From NCBI RefSeq assembly GCF_026262505.1, contig NC_067206.1, forward strand, positions 32,627,896-32,691,895: a stretch of DNA of 64,000 nt, given 5' to 3'. The translations under genes and the position numbers were made by a program. This document shows, piece after piece, positions 39,212-47,940 of this stretch. Within the stretch, counting starts at the first letter, position 1. Every line of letters starts with the position of its first letter. The notes under the pieces are model-generated. The model saw only the letters and a program-made list of their open reading frames with translations, was not told the origin of the DNA and did not search any database. This stretch comes from Trichomonas vaginalis G3. Lineage: Eukaryota > Parabasalia > Trichomonadida > Trichomonadidae.

Positions 39212-41464
39212 ATGGGAAAATCATCTATAATTAATCAAAAAAGAGCAAACTTTACAGACGAAAATAAAATATTTATCAGGGAACAATCTGATAAATACCA
39301 AAAATCAACATCGAGAGATGAAAAAACGAATATAATCAAACAAGTTCTTCAATATTTTAATATTAAATACGCCGAAAATGAATCTAAAGCTGTCAGAAGA
39401 TATTTTAGTTATATTGCAGTTAAAAATATTCCCGCAGTTACTGGAAAATATCCTGATACAATTGTTCGCAAAGATATGCTTTATTCGCATGATCATACAA
39501 ATATTATTAATTCAAATAATATTGAACGTTACTACCGTTGCATCGATCATTCTTGTCAAGCACGTTATTTAGTTAAAATTGAGAACAGTTCAGTTTCCGA
39601 AGATTTACAAAAGGAACATATACCCGAATGCAGACAATTTAAAAAGTTACAAAATGAAAAAAATGATCTTCATAAATCAATGACTCTGACAGAAATATAC
39701 AATAAGGCAATGGCAAAATTTTCTGAAGACAACGGCACTTTTCAGCAGATTAAAAAATTTATGACAGAACTTGCTGTTGGTACTGATGAAAACCCATTAA
39801 TTAAAGATTCATTGGTCAGGGAAGTTTATAATAAGTCCAGAAAATTTTCTGTTGGAGAAAAAATTACAGACGATGAAATTGCTAATTTTTGTTTAATAAA
39901 TGGCGAGCAGTTTTTCATTGGCCATGATGTTCAAGCAAATTGTGAGACGATGTTTTTTGGTTTTGAGAAGGCAATTCAATTTGCAAAAGAAGCCACAGAT
40001 TTATTTTGCGATGGAACTTTTAAAATTACACCAAAACATTTTCAAAAAGGACAGATGCTAACAATTATGATTTGTGAACCTTCAACAAATCAATATCTAC
40101 CACTTTTATTTATATTCATGAAAAACCGCACATTTGAATCTTATAAGAAGGCATTTGAATATATTTTTACTGTCAAGGGTATTCAATTTTCAAAGCTAAT
40201 TCAAATTCATTGTGATTTTGAAAAGGGAATGATAGAGGCACTTCAACAAATTTTCCCTAAAGTCCGTATAATTGGATGCCTATTTCATTTCAAACAAGCT
40301 TTACACAGGAAACTTGTAGCACTTTATACAAAAAATTTCAATACTTTACAAAATTCTTTATTTAAGCTATATTCTATTACTCCATTCATGTCTCATGAAG
40401 AATTTGTACTTACAATGCATATAATTAATCAAAATAAAGTTGATTCGATCAAAGATTATATTGATTATTTCAACAAAGTTTGGTTGCCGCACTACAATTT
40501 AATATCTCAATATAATAATGCAACTGCAATATTCACTAATGATTGCCTCGAGAGTATGCATTCAGAATTTTCTTCGTTAAAACATCCAAACATTTATGAA
40601 GCTATTAAGAAGATATCTCAAATCCAATTAGATAAATATAACGCCATCAAAAATAACCAGAAGATCGAGCGCCATATAAAAACCGTTATCACTGATAGCT
40701 ACAAAAATTATATTCTTGACTGCTTTCAAAAAGAACTTGAGAAAACAATTTTTTCTATCAAACAATACAACGTAAGTGATCTTTCTTTGGCTCAGAACGA
40801 GATTTCTCCATATGGTTCCATAGAATCGAGTTCATTGTTCGAAAATATTCCAGTTCATGATGCAGATATACTCAAATCGATCGATCTAACAGATAAAGAT
40901 ACAATGATCACTAAGTTTATTAATGAAAAAAGAGAAAAAATTATGGCATTATTTAATGAAACATTAAATCATCCAGATTTTAATTCATCCACTCCAATTC
41001 AAACTAATTTTGAGCAAGCCGATACAAATCAAGGTTCAGATGCTCCAATTCGCTCCGAAAATTCAAATATTGCAGACTCTACAGATTTAGAACCAGAAAA
41101 TCAAAACCATCCTTCTACAAATCAAATGTCTAGTAATCTAGAACATAAGCTGGACCTTCTTGATCATATTGAAAAACAATTATCGAAAATGCGCTCGTTA
41201 TTGGGAATTCTTCCTACTACAAATGCTATTGTTGGGCCGTCAAAACAAGTTTCAGTTAATAGCAAGCAAAATTCTGAAAAAAATAAGAAAAAATCTTCCA
41301 TAACAACAAAATCAAACAATAAAAAACAAAATTCATCCGACAATCCTCCTAAACGTAAAGCTCCTATTTCGGAAAGGATTCTCAGCGATAATAACTTATA
41401 TTTTCAAGTTCATCGAAAGAGATCGAAAAGCAAACGTTCCACATCTACAGAGAAAAAGAATTGA
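39212..41464 (+). CDS. MULE transposase (FLYWCH-type zinc finger, DDE domain)
   Basis: 750 aa, intact. The N-terminal zinc finger has C110, C115, H136 and C140 (YYRCIDHSCQARY ... HIPEC). The MULE catalytic domain has D267 in FCDGTFKI, D335 in IHCDFEKG, the family C..H pair in GCLFHFKQAL and E447 in NDCLESMHSEF. The C-terminal third is polar and low-complexity with a basic end (KRSKSKRSTSTEKK), probably nuclear targeting. The enzyme cuts and pastes the surrounding element. TTTCATTTTTTAATG gives a close initiator before the start. The open reading frame suggests recent activity. Confidence 0.9.
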   Translation: MGKSSIINQKRANFTDENKIFIREQSDKYQKSTSRDEKTNIIKQVLQYFNIKYAENESKAVRRYFSYIAVKNIPAVTGKYPDTIVRKDMLYSHDHTNIINSNNIERYYRCIDHSCQARYLVKIENSSVSEDLQKEHIPECRQFKKLQNEKNDLHKSMTLTEIYNKAMAKFSEDNGTFQQIKKFMTELAVGTDENPLIKDSLVREVYNKSRKFSVGEKITDDEIANFCLINGEQFFIGHDVQANCETMFFGFEKAIQFAKEATDLFCDGTFKITPKHFQKGQMLTIMICEPSTNQYLPLLFIFMKNRTFESYKKAFEYIFTVKGIQFSKLIQIHCDFEKGMIEALQQIFPKVRIIGCLFHFKQALHRKLVALYTKNFNTLQNSLFKLYSITPFMSHEEFVLTMHIINQNKVDSIKDYIDYFNKVWLPHYNLISQYNNATAIFTNDCLESMHSEFSSLKHPNIYEAIKKISQIQLDKYNAIKNNQKIERHIKTVITDSYKNYILDCFQKELEKTIFSIKQYNVSDLSLAQNEISPYGSIESSSLFENIPVHDADILKSIDLTDKDTMITKFINEKREKIMALFNETLNHPDFNSSTPIQTNFEQADTNQGSDAPIRSENSNIADSTDLEPENQNHPSTNQMSSNLEHKLDLLDHIEKQLSKMRSLLGILPTTNAIVGPSKQVSVNSKQNSEKNKKKSSITTKSNNKKQNSSDNPPKRKAPISERILSDNNLYFQVHRKRSKSKRSTSTEKKN

Positions 41465-42204
41465 TATATGAAGTCTAATTCCTTTTATAACTACTATATT
41501 TTTATTCTTATGACTAAAAAATAATATATTATTTAACAATTTTCATTTTTTTTTTTAACAATTTCGTTTTATTTCCATTTATTGTTAAATGATTTTTAGC
41601 ATACACCTTTCTTTGTTCATCTTCTAAATACAATTTATTTTTTCTTAGATATAATTCTATTCATTCAATTCGATCGTCATTTTTCAGTACATGATCGTAA
41701 TTTTCAATTATTGATCGCGATTTTACTTCAGAATTTGTTCGCAATATTGCTTATCAAAATTATATCTCTATTCTCTCATTTCTGTTTAGTCAATATCATT
41801 ACACTCCTATTGTCTAATAACATGCTATTAATTTTCTTAAAATTAAAAAAAAATATCAACTTTTAAAAACAGAAACTTAACATCCTTAGGTCAATGGATT
41901 TTGATGTGAGATACATTTAATCTGTTTTTCTTTTTTTTATTTTAAATAATTGAATATTTATAGTTGTTATGGGTCTTACATCATGTAAAACGAATTTTCT
42001 TAAAGTAAATTTACTTTTTCTTCAATCTTTCTTACATATTTATTTAAAAAAATTATCCAAAAAAAGATGTTTTAGAATGAAAAAAAAAATAGAAAAATCT
42101 TCATTTATAGTCTTTCTTGAATGTATACGTTTTGATTTTTTTCTTTTTAAAAAAATTCAATTTCTAGAAAAATCGAGAAAAAATCATTTTCTTCTATTTT
42201 TTAG
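41465..42204. other. Non-coding 3' part of the MULE
   Basis: AT-rich. A short frame at 41969-42244 has skewed Lys/Phe composition and runs into the terminal repeats, so it is not accepted. It holds repeated GATCG(C/T)(A/G)ATTTT segments near 41670-41725. Confidence 0.5.
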
Positions 42205-42309
42205 GACGCCATACCCATTGAAATCTCCTCTCAGGACGCCATAAACTATTCAATTATGGTGTAAACTTCTCAAAAATTGAATAGTTTACATCAGGACGCC
42301 CACCCTTTT
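42205..42309 (-). repeat. MULE right terminal region
   Basis: AGGACGCC at 42203, 42233 and 42293, with ATTGAATAGTTTAC and its near inverted copy AAACTATTCAAT between them. It ends about 19 bases before the UBR start codon. Confidence 0.6.
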
Positions 42310-42328
42310 CAATAAAAGTGACATCATA

Positions 42329-45300
42329 ATGTTTAATTTATATCATCAGGATGATCCTTATAAAGATGAACTTGAAGATATTGAAGAAGCATTACTAGGT
42401 TCACGCTTCAGTGACTTCGATGAGATGGAAGATTTTTACAGATCTAAGTATCCATCTTCGAAATGCAATAATTCGTGGTTTAAAGACTGCCTTTCATTTA
42501 ACTGCGAGGAATGCAGACTTTCTTCAAACAGTTGTATATGCTATGATTGTTTTAGGCATTCAAATCACGAAGGACATCATGTTAAATGCCATATTAATCA
42601 AAGTGGCAACTGCGACTGTGGCGACACTAATTTTTGGAAGGAAGAATCATTCTGTACCAAGCATCACAAGCAAAGCGAGCATCCCGAAGCTCTTTTGACA
42701 GAACAAGAACAATCAGATTTCTTTATAGCATTTTCAACAGCTGCTTTGTTTCTTCAGGATGCCCCAAATAGTGGTGCACTCACCATCATCAGGTGGCTCA
42801 AAAGATTCACTACATTTGGAGATCCAGTTCTCAGATGCTTTTCCATGGCCATTTGTCCAGCATGCACCGTTGAGCTTCATTTAAGACTTCATTCAGATGC
42901 TCTCACCGCTCTTCTCGCGCTCGAATCCAGCATCGTTAACGAGATTTACTTCGATCGCACATTTTTACCATATTTATTATCCGAACTACCAAAAATTCTC
43001 AAAGCTCCCATCCGCGATGAGAATGAGAACATTGCAGGCTTCTTTTTCCACTGCTATTCCAGCGTTATTATCGACATTTTCTTACGAGATTCAAGTTGGA
43101 TCTCTTCTGTTCGCGAAGCACTTTTCGCGCTTTACGATCTTTACAGCCGAGTAACTAACTGTCATTCCTACACTCAATCTGCCATTTCTTCCTTCATTTC
43201 CGAATATCAATCTTTTATCCAACGAATTGTCCAGAAACCAGAAGTTACAGACGAACAAAAGCGCATGCTTGGCGATGTCTACATCGATTACCTCGAACTT
43301 TTCCCTTACAGAGTTAATTTCAACCGAATTCCAACCGGAGACAAAGTAGATGATGACGAAGAAGACCCAACAATTGTCCATTTACTCACTCTTTGTTACA
43401 TTGACTACTGCACGATCACTCTTGCTCCTTATCTTGACAAGGAAAGGATGTTAATTTCCTTGTACAAACTCCACAAGAAACAACCGATTTCGGATAATAA
43501 TTGTCCGGCCAATCCTGAGAACACTGTTCATTTAATGCAAGTTCTTTGTGTGTCAACATACATTGCATTAGTTGATGCAAAAGAATTCAGACCAATCTTC
43601 GAAAACGCTGCCAAGAAATTGGATGTTTCTCTTGATGATTTTTGTTCTGTCATTGCAAGTTTGCCAATGAGAGCATTTGTCGGCCATTACTACTCTGAAA
43701 AGAATTTCTTCGCAAGAAATGCAACGATCATCAGCATCGCGTTCAGAGTATTACACAGCGACAATTGCATCAAAGACATATGGGTTCCGATGTTCGGAAT
43801 GGTCCAAATTTGTGCTGGTATCATGTCTACTGAGAAATTCTTGGAATTAGTTGATTCTACATTTGCTGTTGAACGCGATGATGCTGATTACATTCATTTC
43901 CTTACAACGATTTCTTTGCAAAGACTTGGATTTGATTATTCCGACTTGAATTTCCTCAAAATCCTTACATTTATAATGATAAGGATTCGTCCAATACCTT
44001 TGCATTATGTTCTCAATAGATTATATATCAATACAAGTGTTGTTGACATAAACAAGGAAATAAGAGAAATTTGTAACAAATTCGAAAGTGATGATGTTTT
44101 TGTTCGTTTGAAAGATGAGAATTTCCTCCCCTATTATAATTCATTCTTCAATCTTCCTCTTTTAAGAGAAATGATACAAGTTTTTACAAGCAAAAACAAG
44201 GCTTCTTTATTCCCTTTAACTGTTGATTCTGATTATAATGATTTGAAGTTATTGAGATATATTTGTACAAAGAAATGGAATTATGCTGCAGAGAACTTGA
44301 TGTTGAAGAATGATACAGATATGATTCATTTCTTGATGCCTGTTTTCGTGTTGAAACACCAGAAATCTGCGGAAATAATCAAAGACGAACCGAAAAAGGA
44401 GATTTTCGAAACAGATTTGAAAGAATTGTTTATGACAAAACAAGAAGGAAAGCTTTTCAAAATGATTTCTCAGTTGGGAATTCCTGGAGAAGAATTCTTG
44501 AGAAGAATAAATGTTGGAGAAATCAAAATGAACGAAGACACAATAAACGAGAAAAAGAAAATTGCTAGAGAAATGCGTCTTAAAGCAATTGCAGAAATGC
44601 AACGCCAACAATCTAGTTTCCTTGGAAATATTGACGATGAATCTTCTGATGATGAAAATATGGATGAAGACATTTGTCCAATTTGTCAACAACCAAATGA
44701 TTTGAAATCACAAGATATTGTTGGTTTCCCTGTTTTGGCAACTTATGGACCAACAGAAACATATGGATTTAATTTCACTATTCCACAAATTCGATATTTC
44801 CCATGTAACCATCATTTGCACAGGAAATGTGTTCCAGCAATGTTGTTTGATTGTCCTTTGGATAGAGGACATTGCAATGCAATTTGTCCTTTGATTCCTG
44901 ATGATGTTGATGAATGTAACATAACTAATTCTAATTTGGCAAATGCTTGTTTCGAATTCTTGGATAATATCCATGCGGATATAAGAAATGCTCTTGATGG
45001 AATCATCAATGAAATCGCTGTTTTGGAGTTCAGACATTTGATTAATCCAAATTGTTTCATGGGTTATAATTTCACGGGATTAAGAAACATTTGGAGAGTC
45101 ATAAGATTGGTCATTAAATATGATCATTTATATTCCGATCCTCCTGAAGTTATTGAAACAGAATCAGGTCCAAGAGAACTCCCTGAATACTATTGTCATG
45201 AGATTTTCTACTCATTGGCATGCTTGGAAAACCAGGATTACAAGGACATCAAGAAATTCACTCTTGAATTACTCAAAAGCCATAATGAAATGAATCCTGT

Positions 45301-45874
45301 TGTATTGAGAAGACTCGCGATTTTCTATCAGTTCATTTTGAAGATCGAATTGGTAAAACAAAATGAAATGAAAGATGTCGATTGGGATGAAGTTCTTGAT
45401 ATAAATAACCTTCTCGACTTCTTCGAAATCAAAGATGAAAATGATAGAAAACAATTCTTGAACTACAAGGATTCAACAAACAGAGTTTCCCTCAAAATTC
45501 GGCTTCCGAAAACAATTATTGATTTCATGGAACCTCCTTTCGAAATCAACATCGCAAATAAGATACAGACATACTTAGTTTTGGATGGAAATAATGCAGG
45601 AGAAATAGTCAGTGCTAATCAACTCAGCAGGTTGTTAATGAATCCTTTCAATCTTCTCATTGATGTTTCCGCAGACAGATTAAGTAGTGTGTTGGTTTTT
45701 GGTCACAAATCTTATTATGCTCTTCCTTCGCCTTACATCAATGATTACGGTGATGAAGACATCGGAATGACACAGGGGTTCATCCTCAAATTAGACCAAC
45801 AGAGATTCGAGAAACTTCTCGATATCTGGTTTAGCGCAAAGTACGCGCGTATAATCTACCTCGATGGATTATAA
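42329..45874 (+). CDS. UBR-box E3 ubiquitin ligase (UBR1/UBR2-like N-recognin)
   Basis: 1181 aa. The UBR zinc box spans residues about 46-113 (CNNSWFKDCLSFNCEECRLS ... CICYDCFRHSNHEGHH ... CDCGDTNFW ... CTKHH), the fold that binds destabilising N-terminal residues. A RING-H2 begins near residue 782 (DICPICQQPNDL) and continues with FPCNHHLHRKC and CPLDRGHCNAICPL. The C-terminal 300 residues correspond to the UBR-family C-terminal cap. Shorter than animal or yeast UBR1 (about 1,750-1,950 aa), as expected for a compact protist version. Role: N-degron-dependent protein turnover. The MULE end lies in its promoter region. Confidence 0.9.
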   Translation: MFNLYHQDDPYKDELEDIEEALLGSRFSDFDEMEDFYRSKYPSSKCNNSWFKDCLSFNCEECRLSSNSCICYDCFRHSNHEGHHVKCHINQSGNCDCGDTNFWKEESFCTKHHKQSEHPEALLTEQEQSDFFIAFSTAALFLQDAPNSGALTIIRWLKRFTTFGDPVLRCFSMAICPACTVELHLRLHSDALTALLALESSIVNEIYFDRTFLPYLLSELPKILKAPIRDENENIAGFFFHCYSSVIIDIFLRDSSWISSVREALFALYDLYSRVTNCHSYTQSAISSFISEYQSFIQRIVQKPEVTDEQKRMLGDVYIDYLELFPYRVNFNRIPTGDKVDDDEEDPTIVHLLTLCYIDYCTITLAPYLDKERMLISLYKLHKKQPISDNNCPANPENTVHLMQVLCVSTYIALVDAKEFRPIFENAAKKLDVSLDDFCSVIASLPMRAFVGHYYSEKNFFARNATIISIAFRVLHSDNCIKDIWVPMFGMVQICAGIMSTEKFLELVDSTFAVERDDADYIHFLTTISLQRLGFDYSDLNFLKILTFIMIRIRPIPLHYVLNRLYINTSVVDINKEIREICNKFESDDVFVRLKDENFLPYYNSFFNLPLLREMIQVFTSKNKASLFPLTVDSDYNDLKLLRYICTKKWNYAAENLMLKNDTDMIHFLMPVFVLKHQKSAEIIKDEPKKEIFETDLKELFMTKQEGKLFKMISQLGIPGEEFLRRINVGEIKMNEDTINEKKKIAREMRLKAIAEMQRQQSSFLGNIDDESSDDENMDEDICPICQQPNDLKSQDIVGFPVLATYGPTETYGFNFTIPQIRYFPCNHHLHRKCVPAMLFDCPLDRGHCNAICPLIPDDVDECNITNSNLANACFEFLDNIHADIRNALDGIINEIAVLEFRHLINPNCFMGYNFTGLRNIWRVIRLVIKYDHLYSDPPEVIETESGPRELPEYYCHEIFYSLACLENQDYKDIKKFTLELLKSHNEMNPVVLRRLAIFYQFILKIELVKQNEMKDVDWDEVLDINNLLDFFEIKDENDRKQFLNYKDSTNRVSLKIRLPKTIIDFMEPPFEINIANKIQTYLVLDGNNAGEIVSANQLSRLLMNPFNLLIDVSADRLSSVLVFGHKSYYALPSPYINDYGDEDIGMTQGFILKLDQQRFEKLLDIWFSAKYARIIYLDGL

Positions 45875-46472
45875 GTTTATTTTTTATTATTTTTTTATAT
45901 ATTAAAATGTGAACTTTTTTATTATTTGTTAATATTTTTATATTAAAGGTGGTACTTACCACATATTCCATAATATCAAAATATCTTTATTGTAATAGCA
46001 AAAAGGTATAACATTAATGTAAAAGTCATTTTACCTGAACAAAATTATTACCTTGAAGAGTGTCAAAAAAATTGAGAGAATGTCAGAAAGTGGTAAGTCC
46101 AAACTTAAATTGGCATCAATCTACAAATTAATTGGTATTCGTAAGTTATTAAATCTACTAACATATTAGATTGATGCAGCATGCAATTTTGAAATATTTG
46201 AATTAACATGTACTTCGATACATTTGTTTACATTCCTGTCAAAGCCAAAGTAATTCATCATAAAAATAGTATGAAAAATTTTGTAATAATGGAGAACGAA
46301 AAGAACTTTAGAACCTCATAAATAAAATTCCATATTCACGTCCAATAATTATGTAAAAATTGGAACAATAGATTTAATTTTGTCATTTCTTATGAAAATT
46401 TTCTTTAATAGTGGTAATGCGAGCTAAGTAGAATACAAGTGATTGGGAATAATTTGAAGTAGCTGTCAAATG
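45875..46472. other. Host intergenic region left of E2
   Basis: AT-rich; nothing recognisable except the target duplication at its right edge. Confidence 0.5.
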
Positions 46473-46478
46473 GGCGAA
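46473..46478 (+). repeat. Target duplication of E2, left copy (GGCGAA)
   Basis: GGCGAA immediately precedes the E2 end AGTAGTATAT and recurs at 62472-62477. Confidence 0.95.
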
Positions 46479-46776
46479 AGTAGTATATAATGCGGGTTTT
46501 GTGACTTTTTTTGTAAACGTAAGAATTCATACAATATCGAGTGATTTTGTATCATTTTTTTTAACATATGAAGTAAAAAATGTATGATTCTTACGGTTTT
46601 TATTCTTACGTTTTTGAATAAATCAAGATTTAAAAAATTTTCAAAATTGTAAGACATTTACACTAAACCCATACATAATGAAATAAAAAAAATAAAAAAA
46701 TAAAAAAAATAAACTTTAAAAATTCATGTCTTACATTTTTGAATAATTTATTTTTTAATTTGTATGAAAATGAGTG
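46479..46776 (+). repeat. E2 left terminal repeat (298 bp)
   Basis: Identical by eye to 62174-62471 inverted. It contains a subterminal dyad, CGTAAGAATTCATAC (46518-46532) with GTATGATTCTTACG (46582-46595). The last 13 bases already encode the start (MKMS) of the first gene. Confidence 0.97.
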
Positions 46777-47876
46777 TCAAAACTAACAACGTTAAAAAAT
46801 TGGGATTCACAAATGAGGAAATAAAGGATATATTAGAGGAAGCGGGTTATGAGGTTAGTAAATATTATTTAAGAAATTGTCAAAAATTCGCGGAGTTTTT
46901 AAATGAGTTTGATTATGATAGAAAAATGAATAAAGATGATGTTATAAATTTCTTATATCCCACATCTGAAGAAGAAAAACCTAAAGAACCTGATGTTTTC
47001 CCTGAATATTATGAAGAACGGATTAAAGATGATGAATATGATGAAATTGAAAGACTGGAAAAAATAAGAGATGAAATAGATGAAAAAATTAAGGAATTAA
47101 GAGAAGTTGAAAAATATAATGAAAATGAAGTAGAGGGTTTAATGAATATCCCAGCTTCAGAATCAGCAGTTCAAAAATCTCATGAAGAAAGATATAAAAA
47201 TTATGTCTCAGAATCAACACAAAATTTATTAGATGGTGAAATAGACGAAACACTTTCACAAGAAGGTACTAAATTTATTCATAAACATAAGTTACAATTT
47301 ATTGACGATGGAGATTATCCATGTATATTACTTTCACCTCCTCTTGATTCTGAAAAATTCAAAAAAGCACTGAAAAATGTAACATATGCAACAAATACGA
47401 TTAAGAAAGAAGACCATGATATTTACACAAATTATTATTTAAATAAATGCACAGGTGTTGATAAAGTTTTTGATTTGTTAGATAAAATATCAAAAGAAAC
47501 AATTGGTACATATAAAATTTTATGCGATTGTGGTTTCATTATTGAAGATACCAATAATGTTTCATATGAAAGAACAGCACCGAAGGAAGATGAAGTTGAA
47601 AGGTCTATACCATTCATTATTAAGAACATAAAAGATATGAAAACGTATAAGCATTATATTTATTCATTTATTTCAGAAAAAATGGAAGCAACCCATAAAA
47701 CATCATCTCATCATTTTATAGCTATTCATACATTCCTTTTCAAAGTTGTGAAATTAAATAAGACAGGAATTAGATTTAATGTATCAGGGTACGCATTCTT
47801 GAGTAAATTAAAATGTATTCGTCACGTCGCGGATGATAAAAATTTATGTGTTCTTAATTCATTTTATGGACTTTAG
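46764..47876 (+). CDS. E2 polymerase-linked N-terminal module protein
   Basis: 370 aa. Residues 1-70 (KKLGFTNEEIKDILEEAGYE, FAEFLNEFDYDRKMNKDDV) resemble the gene fragment at 403-657 in A1. A charged coiled coil follows (IERLEKIRDEIDEKIKELRE), then a globular part (LQFIDDGDYPCILLSPPLDS, HKTSSHHFIAIHTFLFKVVK). It starts inside the terminal repeat and lies directly before the polymerase on the same strand. A role in protein-primed replication, such as a terminal protein, is possible but not shown by any motif. Confidence 0.55.
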   Translation: MKMSVKTNNVKKLGFTNEEIKDILEEAGYEVSKYYLRNCQKFAEFLNEFDYDRKMNKDDVINFLYPTSEEEKPKEPDVFPEYYEERIKDDEYDEIERLEKIRDEIDEKIKELREVEKYNENEVEGLMNIPASESAVQKSHEERYKNYVSESTQNLLDGEIDETLSQEGTKFIHKHKLQFIDDGDYPCILLSPPLDSEKFKKALKNVTYATNTIKKEDHDIYTNYYLNKCTGVDKVFDLLDKISKETIGTYKILCDCGFIIEDTNNVSYERTAPKEDEVERSIPFIIKNIKDMKTYKHYIYSFISEKMEATHKTSSHHFIAIHTFLFKVVKLNKTGIRFNVSGYAFLSKLKCIRHVADDKNLCVLNSFYGL

Positions 47877-47940
47877 CCCTGGACTTTAAAAAAAATAAAC
47901 TTTATTTTTATTTATTTTTTTAATTTTTATTCTTACATAA

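Larger units (their letters stand above)
36836..42309. mobile_element. MULE-type DNA transposon, about 5.5 kb
   Basis: The ends are inferred from inverted terminal regions sharing GGCGTCCT motifs: left 36841-36960 (GGGTTTGGCGTCCTAAGG, later GGGCGTCCTAAGG) and right 42205-42309 (AGGACGCC three times, read inverted). Both also share GTAAA...TTCTCAAAATT-type segments. Inside lie the transposase gene (39212-41464) and a divergent second gene (37603-38710). I could not identify a clear 8-11-bp target duplication, so the exact ends are approximate. Confidence 0.65.

Noticed and set aside
41969-42244. 91-aa frame before the MULE end
   Set aside because: Biased Lys/Phe/Leu composition of AT-rich DNA, and it runs into the terminal repeat.
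42411-45454. Several short frames overlapping the UBR gene
   Set aside because: Shadows of the long, domain-supported reading frame.
46466-46657. Frame within the E2 terminal repeat (also 62293-62520)
   Set aside because: The same frame appears in both repeats, facing outward and crossing the element end; a by-product of the repeat.
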